DNA of 64,000 bases. Origin: Enterobacter sp. 10-1. Its GTDB lineage: Bacteria; Pseudomonadota; Gammaproteobacteria; Enterobacterales; Enterobacteriaceae. Location of the stretch: positions 930,001 through 994,000 of the forward strand of contig NISF01000001.1 in assembly GCA_002270295.1 (NCBI GenBank), read 5' to 3'. Position numbers and translations under genes: made by a program. Position 1 is the first letter of the stretch; each line of letters starts with the position of its first letter. This document shows, piece by piece, positions 33,561 through 41,444 of this stretch. A model generated the notes under the pieces. That model searched no databases, was not told the DNA's origin, and saw nothing but the letters and a program-made list of their open reading frames with translations.

Positions 33561-34711
33561 CCGAGCGGGCCGCCCTGTATCGTCTCGCACAGGCCGTTGA
33601 TAATCCGCTCGCCGCTCTCCTCCTGCAGCTCCCGGTACCAGGCCTCGGTCAGCGCCATCTCCTTGCCGTGGGTGATATCGCAGCGCTTTCGCGCTTTCAG
33701 GATCAGGTCGCGAACCCGCTCGCAGCGCCGGGCTTCGTAGCGGCGCAGCGCGGCGGCGATATCCCCGCCTTCGCGCAACGCCTCGCCCAGCACAACCGCG
33801 TCCTCCAGCGCCGCGCAGCCGCCCTGGCCGATATCCGGGGTGGTGCTGTGCCCGGCGTCCCCGAGCAGGGCTACCTTGCCGCGCACCAGCCTGTCGAAGG
33901 GCTCAATATCGTGAATTTCGATACGATTGGTGGTGGCCGGATCGAGGCGGGCTATCAGCTTCTGCACCGGCGCCGCCCAGCCGCTGAAATAGCGGCTAAG
34001 ATCCGCCCTCAGGGTGCTGCGATCTTCCTGCAGTCCGGCCGGCAGGGGGACATCAAAGAAAAAATAGAAGCGCCCCCTGGCGACCGGCATCAGCGAGACG
34101 CGTTTGCCTTCACCGACGAAGGTGGTCCACTGATCGGCGGGGGCGATGGACTCATCAATCTCCACCAGACCGTTCCAGTTGACGTAGCCCGCGTAGCGCC
34201 GTTCGGGCGTAAAGCCAAGCACGTACGGGCGCAGGGCCGAGTGGCTGCCGTCGGCGGCAATCAGCATATCGCCGTGGGCCGTGGTTCCGTCGCTGAACCA
34301 CACCGTCACGCCGTCCTCCTCCTCCTGCACGCGGGTAGCCCGTTTACCGAACCGTACCGCGTCGCGGCCCCAGAAATTGAGCATCTCGCCCTGCAGTTCG
34401 CTGCGCGAAACCGGGCAAGGGCGGCCGCCGGTGCGCTCGACCAGCGGAGCAAGGCTAAAGCGGGTCAGGGTTTTTCCATCCAGGTAATCCTGATAGGCCA
34501 TATAGCGCATCGGGCCGCCGTAGGTCTCCGTGATGTCGCCCATACCCAGCCGGTTCATGCACTTCACCCCGTTGGGCCAGATTGAGATGGCGGCGCCAAC
34601 CGGCTTAATCTCCTGCACCGCCTCAAAAACTTCGCAGCTAATCCCGGCGTCTTTAAGCGCGACGGCCGCGCTCAGGCCACCGATACCGGCGCCCATCACT
34701 AATGCTTTCAT
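33557..34711 (-). CDS. hpxO: FAD-dependent urate hydroxylase
   Basis: 384 residues, the length of the K. pneumoniae enzyme, from ATG 34711, six bases after AGGAG. GAGIGG (7-12) binds FAD, the DG-type motif is VNWNGLVEI/ISIWPNG in this family, and LLGDAGHSTTPDIGQGG is the second FAD motif. It converts urate to 5-hydroxyisourate with NADH and O2, replacing uricase. The product goes to HpxT and HpxQ, encoded on the other side of the 316-base gap. It is convergent with hpxR. Confidence 0.96.
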   Translation of the reverse strand: MKALVMGAGIGGLSAAVALKDAGISCEVFEAVQEIKPVGAAISIWPNGVKCMNRLGMGDITETYGGPMRYMAYQDYLDGKTLTRFSLAPLVERTGGRPCPVSRSELQGEMLNFWGRDAVRFGKRATRVQEEEDGVTVWFSDGTTAHGDMLIAADGSHSALRPYVLGFTPERRYAGYVNWNGLVEIDESIAPADQWTTFVGEGKRVSLMPVARGRFYFFFDVPLPAGLQEDRSTLRADLSRYFSGWAAPVQKLIARLDPATTNRIEIHDIEPFDRLVRGKVALLGDAGHSTTPDIGQGGCAALEDAVVLGEALREGGDIAAALRRYEARRCERVRDLILKARKRCDITHGKEMALTEAWYRELQEESGERIINGLCETIQGGPLG

Positions 34712-34814
34712 CATCTTCTCCTGTGGCATGCGTCCTGAAGAACCGAGCAATTTGCGTACCAGCTTGCCGGCGGGCGCGACAGAGGCGTCTGGCGGACGCG
34801 TTGGCGGAGGTTAT

Positions 34815-34829
34815 GCGCTAAAGTGGTGC
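34815..34829. promoter_or_regulatory. NtrC-type enhancer site
   Basis: GCGCTAAAGTGGTGC fits the NtrC pattern GCACYAWWWTGGTGC with two changes. It is about 108 bases upstream of the -24 element of hpxQT, the spacing typical for NtrC enhancers. Confidence 0.6.
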
Positions 34830-34936
34830 GTTATCGGGCAATAATTGCCTTTTTTTGCATCAAAAATTGTAAGGCTGGCGTATGAGAATCAACCGTTTCA
34901 TCAGGCCGCGGCGGCCAGACCCGCAATGAGGGAATG

Positions 34937-34952
34937 TGGCCTGCTTTGTGCA
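34937..34952 (+). promoter_or_regulatory. sigma-54 promoter of hpxQT
   Basis: TGGCCTGCTTTGTGCA keeps the invariant GG and GC at the required 12-base offset (consensus TGGCACG-N4-TTGCA). Transcription would start about 65 bases before the hpxQ ATG. The K. pneumoniae hpxPQT operon is known to depend on sigma-54 and NtrC. Confidence 0.7.
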
Positions 34953-35027
34953 AGCCGCTTTGTGCAATATTGCGCTAACGCTATTAACAACGAGCCGCAT
35001 GGGCCGTTTGGCATAAGGGGCGACAAC

Positions 35028-35546
35028 ATGTCCGAAGAGGCCGCGACAATCGCGATTGGTGAGTTTAACCTGCTGGATGAAGAGGCGGCCTGCGGCCTGC
35101 TGCGGCCCTGCGTGGCGATCCCCGCCTGGGCCACGGCGCTGGTGCGGGGCCGTCCCTATCCTGACCTTGCCGCGCTGCTGGCCGCCGCCAATGAGGCCGC
35201 GCAGCGCTGGGGGGAGGCCGAGCTGGATCGGGCGCTGAGCGCCCATCCGCGAATCGGTGAAAAACCGGCCGGAGAGCGGGGCCATGCCGCGCTGTCGCGG
35301 CGGGAGCAGGCGTCCATCAATGATGAAGATACGCTCCTCGCTCAGGCGTTGAGGGAGGGCAACGCCCGCTACGAAGCCCGCTTCGGACGGGTGTTCCTGA
35401 TCCGCGCCAAAGGCCGCAGCGGGGAAGAGATACTGCAGGCGCTGACGCAGCGGCTGAACCACGGCGAAGCGGAAGAGGCGCAGGTGGCGCTGGCGCAGCT
35501 TCGCGAAATTACCTTATTAAGACTGACGGGAGTCATAGGCGAATGA
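35028..35546 (+). CDS. hpxQ: OHCU decarboxylase
   Basis: 172 residues from ATG 35028 with AGGGG seven bases upstream; the open frame extends back to 34845 but lies over the promoter. HPRIGEKP (about 67-74) carries the catalytic His, and the family C terminus FGRVFLIRAKGRSGEEIL is present. It decarboxylates 2-oxo-4-hydroxy-4-carboxy-5-ureidoimidazoline to S-allantoin. It overlaps hpxT by four bases, so the two last steps of urate breakdown are made together. Confidence 0.94.
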   Translation: MSEEAATIAIGEFNLLDEEAACGLLRPCVAIPAWATALVRGRPYPDLAALLAAANEAAQRWGEAELDRALSAHPRIGEKPAGERGHAALSRREQASINDEDTLLAQALREGNARYEARFGRVFLIRAKGRSGEEILQALTQRLNHGEAEEAQVALAQLREITLLRLTGVIGE

Positions 35547-35869
35547 ATACGTTGAGCACCCATATTCTCGATATCTCCAGCGGCAGGCCCGCCGAGGGCG
35601 TGGCGGTGAGCCTGCTGCTGGGCGGGCAATCCATCGCCAGCGGCCTGACCGATGAACAGGGCCGCATTGCGCTGCTGGCGCCGGGCATGCTGGTTGCCGG
35701 GCGCTATCGGCTGGTGGCGGAGATTGGCGACTGGTTTTCGCGCGACGGGCGGGAAACGCTCTACCTCAAGGCGCAGATCGATTTTGCTATCGGCGAAGAG
35801 GACGATGAGCACTTTCACCTGCCGTTTTTGATCGCCCCCGGCGGCTGGTCAACCTATCGGGGGAGCTAA
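35543..35869 (+). CDS. hpxT: 5-hydroxyisourate hydrolase (transthyretin-like)
   Basis: 108 residues. It starts with LSTHILDISSGRPAEGV (conserved His and Arg region) and ends with the HIUase signature YRGS. The middle contains HFHLPFLIAPGG. It opens 5-hydroxyisourate to OHCU for HpxQ. No signal peptide is seen, unlike some periplasmic HIUases, so it works in the cytoplasm. It is convergent with guaD, 27 bases away. Confidence 0.96.
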   Translation: MNTLSTHILDISSGRPAEGVAVSLLLGGQSIASGLTDEQGRIALLAPGMLVAGRYRLVAEIGDWFSRDGRETLYLKAQIDFAIGEEDDEHFHLPFLIAPGGWSTYRGS

Positions 35870-35896
35870 CTTTTCCTTGCGGCCTGGCCTGCGGCG

Positions 35897-37222
35897 TCAG
35901 CCATGCTGGCGCCAGACGGGCTCGCCGTTGACCCAGGTCTCGCTGATATTACGCTCGTCGCCGAGGGTCATCAGCACAAACAGCTGCTCGTAGATATCTT
36001 TGCAGCGTCCGATCCGCAGCCGCTGCAAAGGGGTGGCTGCCGGGTCGATGACCACGAAGTCGGCCTCTTTCCCCGGCTGGAAATTGCCAATTTTATCGTC
36101 GAGGCGCAGGGCGTGCGCGCCGCCGAGAGTGGCGTGGTAAAAGGCCTCGCAGGCGGGCAGACGATAGCTTTGTAGCTGCGCAACTTTGTAGGCTTCCCCT
36201 AGCGTGCGCAGCATGCTGAAGGTGGTTCCCGCCCCCACGTCGGTGCCGATGCCGATCCGCACCCGCTGCTGCCAGCTGGCGGGCAGGCGAAACAGGCCGC
36301 TGCCGAGGAACAGGTTGGAGGTCGGGCAAAAGGCCAGCGCGGAACCGGTATCGTGCAGGCAGCGCCACTCCGCGTCGGCCAGATGAATGCCGTGCGCAAA
36401 CACGCTGCGCTCGCCGGTCAGCCGGTAGTGGTGATAGACGTCGAGATAGTGTTCATGCTCCGGCCACAGGCTTTTCACCCACGCCACCTCGCTGAGATTT
36501 TCGCTCAGATGGGTATGCAGCCAGGTGTCCGGAAACTCCTCCCTCAGCTGCTGAATGGCCGATAGCAGATCCGGCGTGGAGGTGGGGGCAAAGCGCGGGG
36601 TAATGGCATAGCCCAGACGCCCGCGGTGGTGCCAGCGTTGAATCAGCTCGCGGGTTTGCCGGTAGCTCTGCTGCGCCGTCTCCGTCAGATAATCCGGCGC
36701 GTGGCGGTCCATCATCACCTTCCCGGCGAGGAGCCGCATATTCAGACGCAGCGCTTCGGTAAACAGCGCATCGACGGACTCGGGATGCAGCGTGCAGAAG
36801 ACCAGCGCGGTGGTGGTGCCGTGGCTGAGCAGCTGGTTGACAAAAAACTGGGCGATCTCCGCGGCGTAGGCCTCATCTGCGAACTGGCTTTCGACCGGAA
36901 AAGTGTAGGTGGTTAACCACTCCAGCAGCTGTTCGCCGTAGGCGCCAATCATCTCCGTTTGCGGATAATGGACGTGGGCGTCGATAAAACCCGGCAGCAG
37001 CAGCCGGCCGCGCAGGTCGGTATAACCCTTGTGCGGATGGAGAAACTGCTCTCCCTCCTGCCACGGCAGCAGCATGCGGATCGCGCCGTTCTCAATAAAC
37101 AGCAGGCCATCGGCAAGATAGCGCGCGTGACGGGCGATATCGTCAGCGCTGTCGGCGACCTGGGCGATATCAAAAAACGCCCCGCGAATTGCAGCATCGT
37201 ACGACCTGATGGTTTCCGCCAT
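35897..37222 (-). CDS. guaD: guanine deaminase
   Basis: 441 residues of the amidohydrolase superfamily. PGFIDAHVHYPQ (metal ligands HxH), THLSE, FAHGIHL and GTDVGAG provide the zinc and proton-relay residues. It deaminates guanine to xanthine, the substrate of HpxDE. Published work on K. pneumoniae finds guaD under NtrC control, and a good sigma-54 element lies 40 bases upstream. AGGGAG precedes the ATG by five bases. Confidence 0.95.
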   Translation of the reverse strand: MAETIRSYDAAIRGAFFDIAQVADSADDIARHARYLADGLLFIENGAIRMLLPWQEGEQFLHPHKGYTDLRGRLLLPGFIDAHVHYPQTEMIGAYGEQLLEWLTTYTFPVESQFADEAYAAEIAQFFVNQLLSHGTTTALVFCTLHPESVDALFTEALRLNMRLLAGKVMMDRHAPDYLTETAQQSYRQTRELIQRWHHRGRLGYAITPRFAPTSTPDLLSAIQQLREEFPDTWLHTHLSENLSEVAWVKSLWPEHEHYLDVYHHYRLTGERSVFAHGIHLADAEWRCLHDTGSALAFCPTSNLFLGSGLFRLPASWQQRVRIGIGTDVGAGTTFSMLRTLGEAYKVAQLQSYRLPACEAFYHATLGGAHALRLDDKIGNFQPGKEADFVVIDPAATPLQRLRIGRCKDIYEQLFVLMTLGDERNISETWVNGEPVWRQHG

Positions 37223-37261
37223 GTTGACTCCCTGTTGAAGCGCTCATTGAGTAAAATTTAA

Positions 37262-37277
37262 AGCAATATTGATGCCA
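37262..37277 (-). promoter_or_regulatory. sigma-54 promoter of guaD
   Basis: On the minus strand TGGCATCAATATTGCT has a perfect TGGCA and TTGC at the required spacing. Transcription would start roughly 28 bases before the guaD ATG. Confidence 0.75.
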
Positions 37278-37330
37278 GCCGTCGCGGTTGAGGAGTATGC
37301 CGCGCCGGAGGCGCGGCCAGAGAGGGGAGA

Positions 37331-38827
37331 TTACTCTTTCTGCGCAACGGCGCGGGCGTCATAGCGCGTGGCGACGACGGCGGCGCGATCGTCGCGGGCA
37401 ATCCAGCGGTAGGCGGCGCCGCTCAGGAACACGCCGATAAACCAGCTGAAGTTGGCGACCTCATGCAGGGCGGGGATAAAGCTGATAACCAGACCGATAG
37501 CCACGGAGGGCACCAGCGCGGCAATGGCCTTCGGGTTAAAGCCGTTGCGATACCAGTATTGTCCTTTCGGCGTGTCGTCAAACAGATCGTCCACCGAGAT
37601 TTTCCCGCGCTTAATTAAGTAGAAATCAACCAGCAGAATGCCGAACAGCGGGCCGATAAACGCCCCCAGCACGTCGAGGGTGTAGTGGATAAGCTCCGGG
37701 GAGTTGAACAGGTTCCACGGGGTGAGCAGGATCGACCCCACCGCGGCGATCATGCCCCCGGTACGGAAGCTGATTTTTTGCGGCGAGCAGTTGGAAAAGT
37801 CGAAGGCCGGGGAGACAAAGTTGGCGACGATGTTGATCCCGATGGTCGCGGTGATCATCGTCAGCAGGCCGATCGCCACCGCCAGGTCGTTACCTACGCG
37901 GCTCACGGTCTCAATCGGGTCGGTTATCATGCGGCCGAACAGCGACTGCGTCCCGGAGACAATCACCACGGTGACGATAGAGAACAGCAGGAAGTTAAAC
38001 GGCAGGCCCCAGCGGTTGCCGCGGCGGATTTCACCCATGCTTTTGCCATAGCGCGAGAAGTCGCCAAAGTTAAGCAGCGGGCCGGAGAAATAGGATACCA
38101 CCAGCGCGGTCGCGGTGATCATCTGCCAGGTTTGCTCCCCGGCGCTCAGCGACTTGCTGGCGAGGGTAAAGGAGATCCCGTCAAAGCCGGTCTTGTATAC
38201 AATCCAGCCCGCCAGCGCCAGCATCACCACGTAGACCGCCGGACCGGCGATATCAATAAAGCGCTTGATGGCGCTCATGCCGTGCCAGAACACCATCGCC
38301 TGCAGCAGCCACATGGTGGCGAAGCACAGCCAGCCGAGATGAGACAGCCCGAGGAAGCTGCTCGCGGTAAGCGTCGCCAGCGACGGCCAGAACTTTAGCA
38401 TCACCAGCATCAGCGCGTTGGCGGCCAGATAGGTCTGGATCCCGTACCAGGCAAAGGCGATAAGCCCGCGGATCACCGCCGGAATATTGGCGCCGAAGAC
38501 GCCGAACGCCTGGCGACAGATCACCGCATAGGGCACGCCCGCCATCTGGCTGGGCCGGGCGACCAGGTTGGCGCACAGCTGGACGATACAGATGCCGACC
38601 AGCAGGCACAGCAACACCTGCCAGCTGGCTAAGCCCAGGGTAAAGAAACTCGCCGCCACGACGTAGCCCCCCATGCTATGCACGTCCGACATCCAGAAGG
38701 AAAAGATGTTGTACCAGCTCCAGTTCTGGTCGCGCGTCGGCGCCAGATCCTCATTGCACAGCCGTGGACTGTAGCCGGCGCTGGAGTCAGCGGCCTTAAC
38801 CTGATGCGTATTTTGTGAATGTGGCAT
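37331..38827 (-). CDS. hpxC: NCS1-family allantoin/nucleobase permease
   Basis: 498 residues with about 12 helices. The N-terminal NCS1 signature is clear (RLCNEDLAPTRDQNWSWYNIFSFWMSDVHSMGGYVVAASFF), as in the allantoin permease PucI and the hydantoin transporter Mhp1. The product should import allantoin or a related purine breakdown compound with a cation. It corresponds to hpxC, published as its own unit between guaD and hpxSAB. A sigma-54-like element lies upstream. A TTGTATACAA palindrome lies inside the gene. Confidence 0.9.
   Translation of the reverse strand: MPHSQNTHQVKAADSSAGYSPRLCNEDLAPTRDQNWSWYNIFSFWMSDVHSMGGYVVAASFFTLGLASWQVLLCLLVGICIVQLCANLVARPSQMAGVPYAVICRQAFGVFGANIPAVIRGLIAFAWYGIQTYLAANALMLVMLKFWPSLATLTASSFLGLSHLGWLCFATMWLLQAMVFWHGMSAIKRFIDIAGPAVYVVMLALAGWIVYKTGFDGISFTLASKSLSAGEQTWQMITATALVVSYFSGPLLNFGDFSRYGKSMGEIRRGNRWGLPFNFLLFSIVTVVIVSGTQSLFGRMITDPIETVSRVGNDLAVAIGLLTMITATIGINIVANFVSPAFDFSNCSPQKISFRTGGMIAAVGSILLTPWNLFNSPELIHYTLDVLGAFIGPLFGILLVDFYLIKRGKISVDDLFDDTPKGQYWYRNGFNPKAIAALVPSVAIGLVISFIPALHEVANFSWFIGVFLSGAAYRWIARDDRAAVVATRYDARAVAQKE
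38193..38202. promoter_or_regulatory. TTGTATACAA palindrome inside hpxC
   Basis: A perfect ten-base palindrome of the GntR (FadR-C) type, within codons of hpxC about 700 bases from the hpxS promoter. Function unknown; it could be a remote HpxS site. Confidence 0.35.
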
Positions 38828-38877
38828 GAAACCTGCTCCTCTTAATGAAACCCCTTGAAATGGATTGATGAGGCTGT

Positions 38878-38893
38878 TGCAGGAATTAGGCCA
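38878..38893 (-). promoter_or_regulatory. sigma-54-like promoter of hpxC
   Basis: On the minus strand TGGCCTAATTCCTGCA has GG and GC at the correct offset, but CTGCA in place of TTGCA. It lies 51 bases before hpxC. Weaker than the other candidates. Confidence 0.45.
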
Positions 38894-38904
38894 AAATAGT
38901 TAAT

Positions 38905-38937
38905 CTTGTATGCAGAATTTAATTTTTATGTATACGA
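38905..38937. promoter_or_regulatory. tandem HpxS operator sites at the hpxSAB promoter
   Basis: CTTGTATGCAG (38905-38915) and TATGTATACGA (38927-38937) are two related half-palindromes with centres 22 bases apart, in the place of the published HpxS sites S2 and S1 over the -35 and -10. A NAC-like ATA-N10-TAT (one base longer than the N9 consensus) overlaps the first site at 38896-38911. Confidence 0.6.
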
Positions 38938-38970
38938 TCTGATATCGAAACGTGAATATGGAGCCGGTTA

Positions 38971-39687
38971 ATGAGTCACGAAAATCGTCTGTACGCCGCG
39001 CCAGGCCTGCAGGACAAGGATGAACCCATCTATCAGGCGCTGATGACCGCCATTGTTGAACATCAGCTGCCGCCGGGCAGTAAACTGCCGGAGGAGGCGC
39101 TGGCGGAGGTCTTTGGCGTCAGCCGCACGGGGATCCGCAAGGTGCTGCAGCGACTCGCCGCTGTGCAAATGGTCACCCTGGCGCCCAAACGTGGTGCACA
39201 GGTTGCCAGCCCCACGGAGGAAGAGGCGCGGGATATCTTCCGTACGCGAGAGCTGCTGGAGGTGGCTAATCTGCCCGACGTGCTGGCCCGCTGCCGGCCG
39301 CCGCATCTGGCGGCGCTGGAGGCGATTATTCGCCAGGAGCAGCAGGCGCATGAAGCCTGTGATGGCCCGGCGGCGATCCGCTACTCCGCCGAATTTCATA
39401 TTCAGCTGCAGGCGATCTCCGCCAACGAGGTGCTTACCGATATGGTCACCCGCCTGAGCCAGCGCTCTTCATTAGCTATTGCGGCATGGGGCTCGCCGTG
39501 GCGACAGGGCTGCCGCTGCGACGATCACGGGCAGCTTATCAGGCTGCTGCGCGACGGGGAGCTGCAGCCGCTGAGCGAGGCGCTGACCCACCACTTTGCC
39601 CATATTGTTGCCAGCCTGCGCTTTGACCGGGCGGGCGTTTCCCTGCCCGATTTCGCCCGGCTGTTCGCCGGCTACAAGGAGCCGTAA
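38971..39687 (+). CDS. hpxS: GntR-family regulator of allantoin genes
   Basis: 238 residues. The winged helix reads IYQALMTAIVEHQLPPGSKLPEEALAEVFGVSRTGIRKVLQRLAAVQMVTLAPKRGAQVA, followed by an FCD domain (AEFHIQLQAI, later THHFAHIV). The published protein represses hpxSAB without allantoin and activates it with allantoin together with NAC. Its TAA stop shares one base with the hpxA ATG, so hpxSAB is tightly coupled. Confidence 0.94.
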   Translation: MSHENRLYAAPGLQDKDEPIYQALMTAIVEHQLPPGSKLPEEALAEVFGVSRTGIRKVLQRLAAVQMVTLAPKRGAQVASPTEEEARDIFRTRELLEVANLPDVLARCRPPHLAALEAIIRQEQQAHEACDGPAAIRYSAEFHIQLQAISANEVLTDMVTRLSQRSSLAIAAWGSPWRQGCRCDDHGQLIRLLRDGELQPLSEALTHHFAHIVASLRFDRAGVSLPDFARLFAGYKEP

Positions 39688-40427
39688 TGCCCTCTGTTTG
39701 TATACAAGTGATTAATCCCAACACCAGCCTCGCGATGACCGAGACCATCGGCGCCGCCGCGCGGGCGGCGGCCGCGCCGGGAACTGAGATTCTGGCGGTC
39801 TGCCCGGCGGAGGGCGTGCCCTCCATCGAAGGGCATTTCGATGAAGCCATCGCCGCGGTCGGCGTGCTCGAACAAATTAAGGCCGGGCGCCAGCAGGGCG
39901 TCTCCGGGCACGTGATCGCCTGTTTTGGCGATCCGGGGCTGCTGGCGGCGCGCGAGCTGGCGCAGGGGCCGGTTATCGGCATCGCCGAAGCGGCGATGCA
40001 TATGGCGACGCTGGTAGCCACCCGCTTTTCCATCGTCACCACGCTGCCGCGCACGCTGATTATCGCCCGCCACCTGCTGCATCAGTATGGCTTCTATCAT
40101 CACTGCGCCGGGCTGCACGCCATCGACCTGCCGGTGCTGGCGCTGGAAGATGGCAGCGGGCTGGCGCAGGAGAAGGTCCGTCAGCGCTGCATTCAGGCGC
40201 TGAAGGAGGACGGCTGCGGGGCGATTGTGCTGGGCTGCGGCGGGATGGCGACGCTGGCGCAGGAGCTCACTCGCGAGCTGCGCGTTCCGGTCATTGACGG
40301 CGTGAGCGCGGCGGTAAAAATGGTCGAGTCGCTGGTGGCGCTCGGCCTGTCGACCAGCAAGCAGGGGGACTTAGCTTTCCCGGAAGCGAAAAATTTAGGC
40401 GGCAGGTTTCAGTCATTCAACGGATAG
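39687..40427 (+). CDS. hpxA: allantoin racemase
   Basis: 246 residues of the Asp/Glu/hydantoin racemase superfamily. Two cysteines sit where the proton-exchange pair is expected, in GHVIACFGDPGLLAARE (about residue 78) and IVLGCGGMATL (about 180). It interconverts R- and S-allantoin so that both isomers can be used by HpxB. Codons 4-8 contain a perfect TTGTATACAA palindrome. It is the second gene of hpxSAB. Confidence 0.94.
   Translation: MPSVCIQVINPNTSLAMTETIGAAARAAAAPGTEILAVCPAEGVPSIEGHFDEAIAAVGVLEQIKAGRQQGVSGHVIACFGDPGLLAARELAQGPVIGIAEAAMHMATLVATRFSIVTTLPRTLIIARHLLHQYGFYHHCAGLHAIDLPVLALEDGSGLAQEKVRQRCIQALKEDGCGAIVLGCGGMATLAQELTRELRVPVIDGVSAAVKMVESLVALGLSTSKQGDLAFPEAKNLGGRFQSFNG
39698..39707. 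promoter_or_regulatory. TTGTATACAA palindrome at the start of hpxA
   Basis: A perfect palindrome matching the HpxS-type core, placed 12 bases into hpxA. It could be a downstream HpxS site or a coincidence of the CIQV codons. Confidence 0.4.
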
Positions 40428-40448
40428 TGATTAGTGAAGAGGTGGGAG

Positions 40449-41393
40449 ATGGGTCAGCAGTCAGCGCTTTTTAATCAGGACTACCCTCGCGACCTGCGGG
40501 GCTACGCCGGGCAGACGCCGCGCGCGCCGTGGCCGCAGAACGCGCGTATCGCCGTACAGTTTGTTTTAAATTATGAAGAGGGGGCGGAAAACCACGTGCT
40601 GCACGGCGACGCGGGCTCCGAGCAGTTTCTCTCCGACATTATCGGCGCCGCCAGCTACCCTGACCGGCATATGTCGATGGACTCGCTGTATGAGTACGGC
40701 AGCCGCGCCGGGTTCTGGCGCATTCACCGCGAGTTCAGCCAGCGCGGGCTGCCGCTGACCGTGTTCGGCGTGGCGATGGCGCTGGCGCGGCATCCGGATA
40801 TCGTGGCGGCGATCAGGGCCGCCGACTACGACGTGGTCAGCCACGGCTGGCGCTGGATCCACTATCAGCAGATGGATATCGAGACCGAACGCGCGCATCT
40901 GCAGCAGGCGGTGCAGGTCTTAAGCGATCTGTTCGGCAGGCCGCCCACCGGCTGGTACACCGGGCGCGACAGCCCCAACACTCGCCGGCTGGTGGTCGAG
41001 CACGGCGGCTTTGATTACGACAGCGACTACTACGGCGACGATCTGCCGTTTTGGGTTGAGGTGCCGTGCGGCGACGGTTCGCGTAAGCCGCACCTGATTG
41101 TGCCCTATGCCCTCGACACCAACGACATGCGTTTTGCCACCGCTCAGGGGTTCAACACCGCGGAACAGTTTTATACCTACCTCAAAGATAGCTTCGACGT
41201 GCTGTATGAAGAGGGGCGCGAGGCGCCGAAGATGATGTCTGTCGGCATGCACTGCCGTTTGTTAGGCCGGCCGGGGCGCTTTCGGGCCCTGCAGCGCTTC
41301 CTTGATTACGTCCAGCAGCATGAGCAGGTGTGGGTCTGCACCCGCCAGCAGATAGCCGACCGCTGGCGGGAGGCGCATCCGTTTCGTCGCTAG
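40449..41393 (+). CDS. hpxB: allantoinase, PuuE type
   Basis: 314 residues from ATG 40449, which has GAGGTGGG just upstream; a GTG at 40434 is possible. It belongs to the polysaccharide-deacetylase fold rather than the amidohydrolase fold of ordinary allantoinases: VQFVLNYEEGAENHVLHGD, VSHGWRWIHYQ and SVGMHCRLLGRPGR are PuuE hallmarks. It hydrolyses allantoin to allantoate without the usual binuclear metal site. It is the last gene of hpxSAB. Confidence 0.95.
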   Translation: MGQQSALFNQDYPRDLRGYAGQTPRAPWPQNARIAVQFVLNYEEGAENHVLHGDAGSEQFLSDIIGAASYPDRHMSMDSLYEYGSRAGFWRIHREFSQRGLPLTVFGVAMALARHPDIVAAIRAADYDVVSHGWRWIHYQQMDIETERAHLQQAVQVLSDLFGRPPTGWYTGRDSPNTRRLVVEHGGFDYDSDYYGDDLPFWVEVPCGDGSRKPHLIVPYALDTNDMRFATAQGFNTAEQFYTYLKDSFDVLYEEGREAPKMMSVGMHCRLLGRPGRFRALQRFLDYVQQHEQVWVCTRQQIADRWREAHPFRR

Positions 41394-41444
41394 CCGATGG
41401 CCGGACCGGAGCCTGCTCCGGTCCGGTTGTACCGGCCGTTTTCG

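Larger units (their letters stand above)
34712..35027. other. hpxO-hpxQ divergent control region
   Basis: 316 bases holding a good NtrC-type site (34815-34829) and a sigma-54-type promoter (34937-34952) directed at hpxQT. No permease gene (hpxP) is present here, although the published operon is hpxPQT. Confidence 0.7.

Noticed and set aside
34845-35027. N-terminal extension of hpxQ to an ATG at 34845
   Set aside because: It would start ahead of the sigma-54 promoter and adds 61 residues absent from OHCU decarboxylases.
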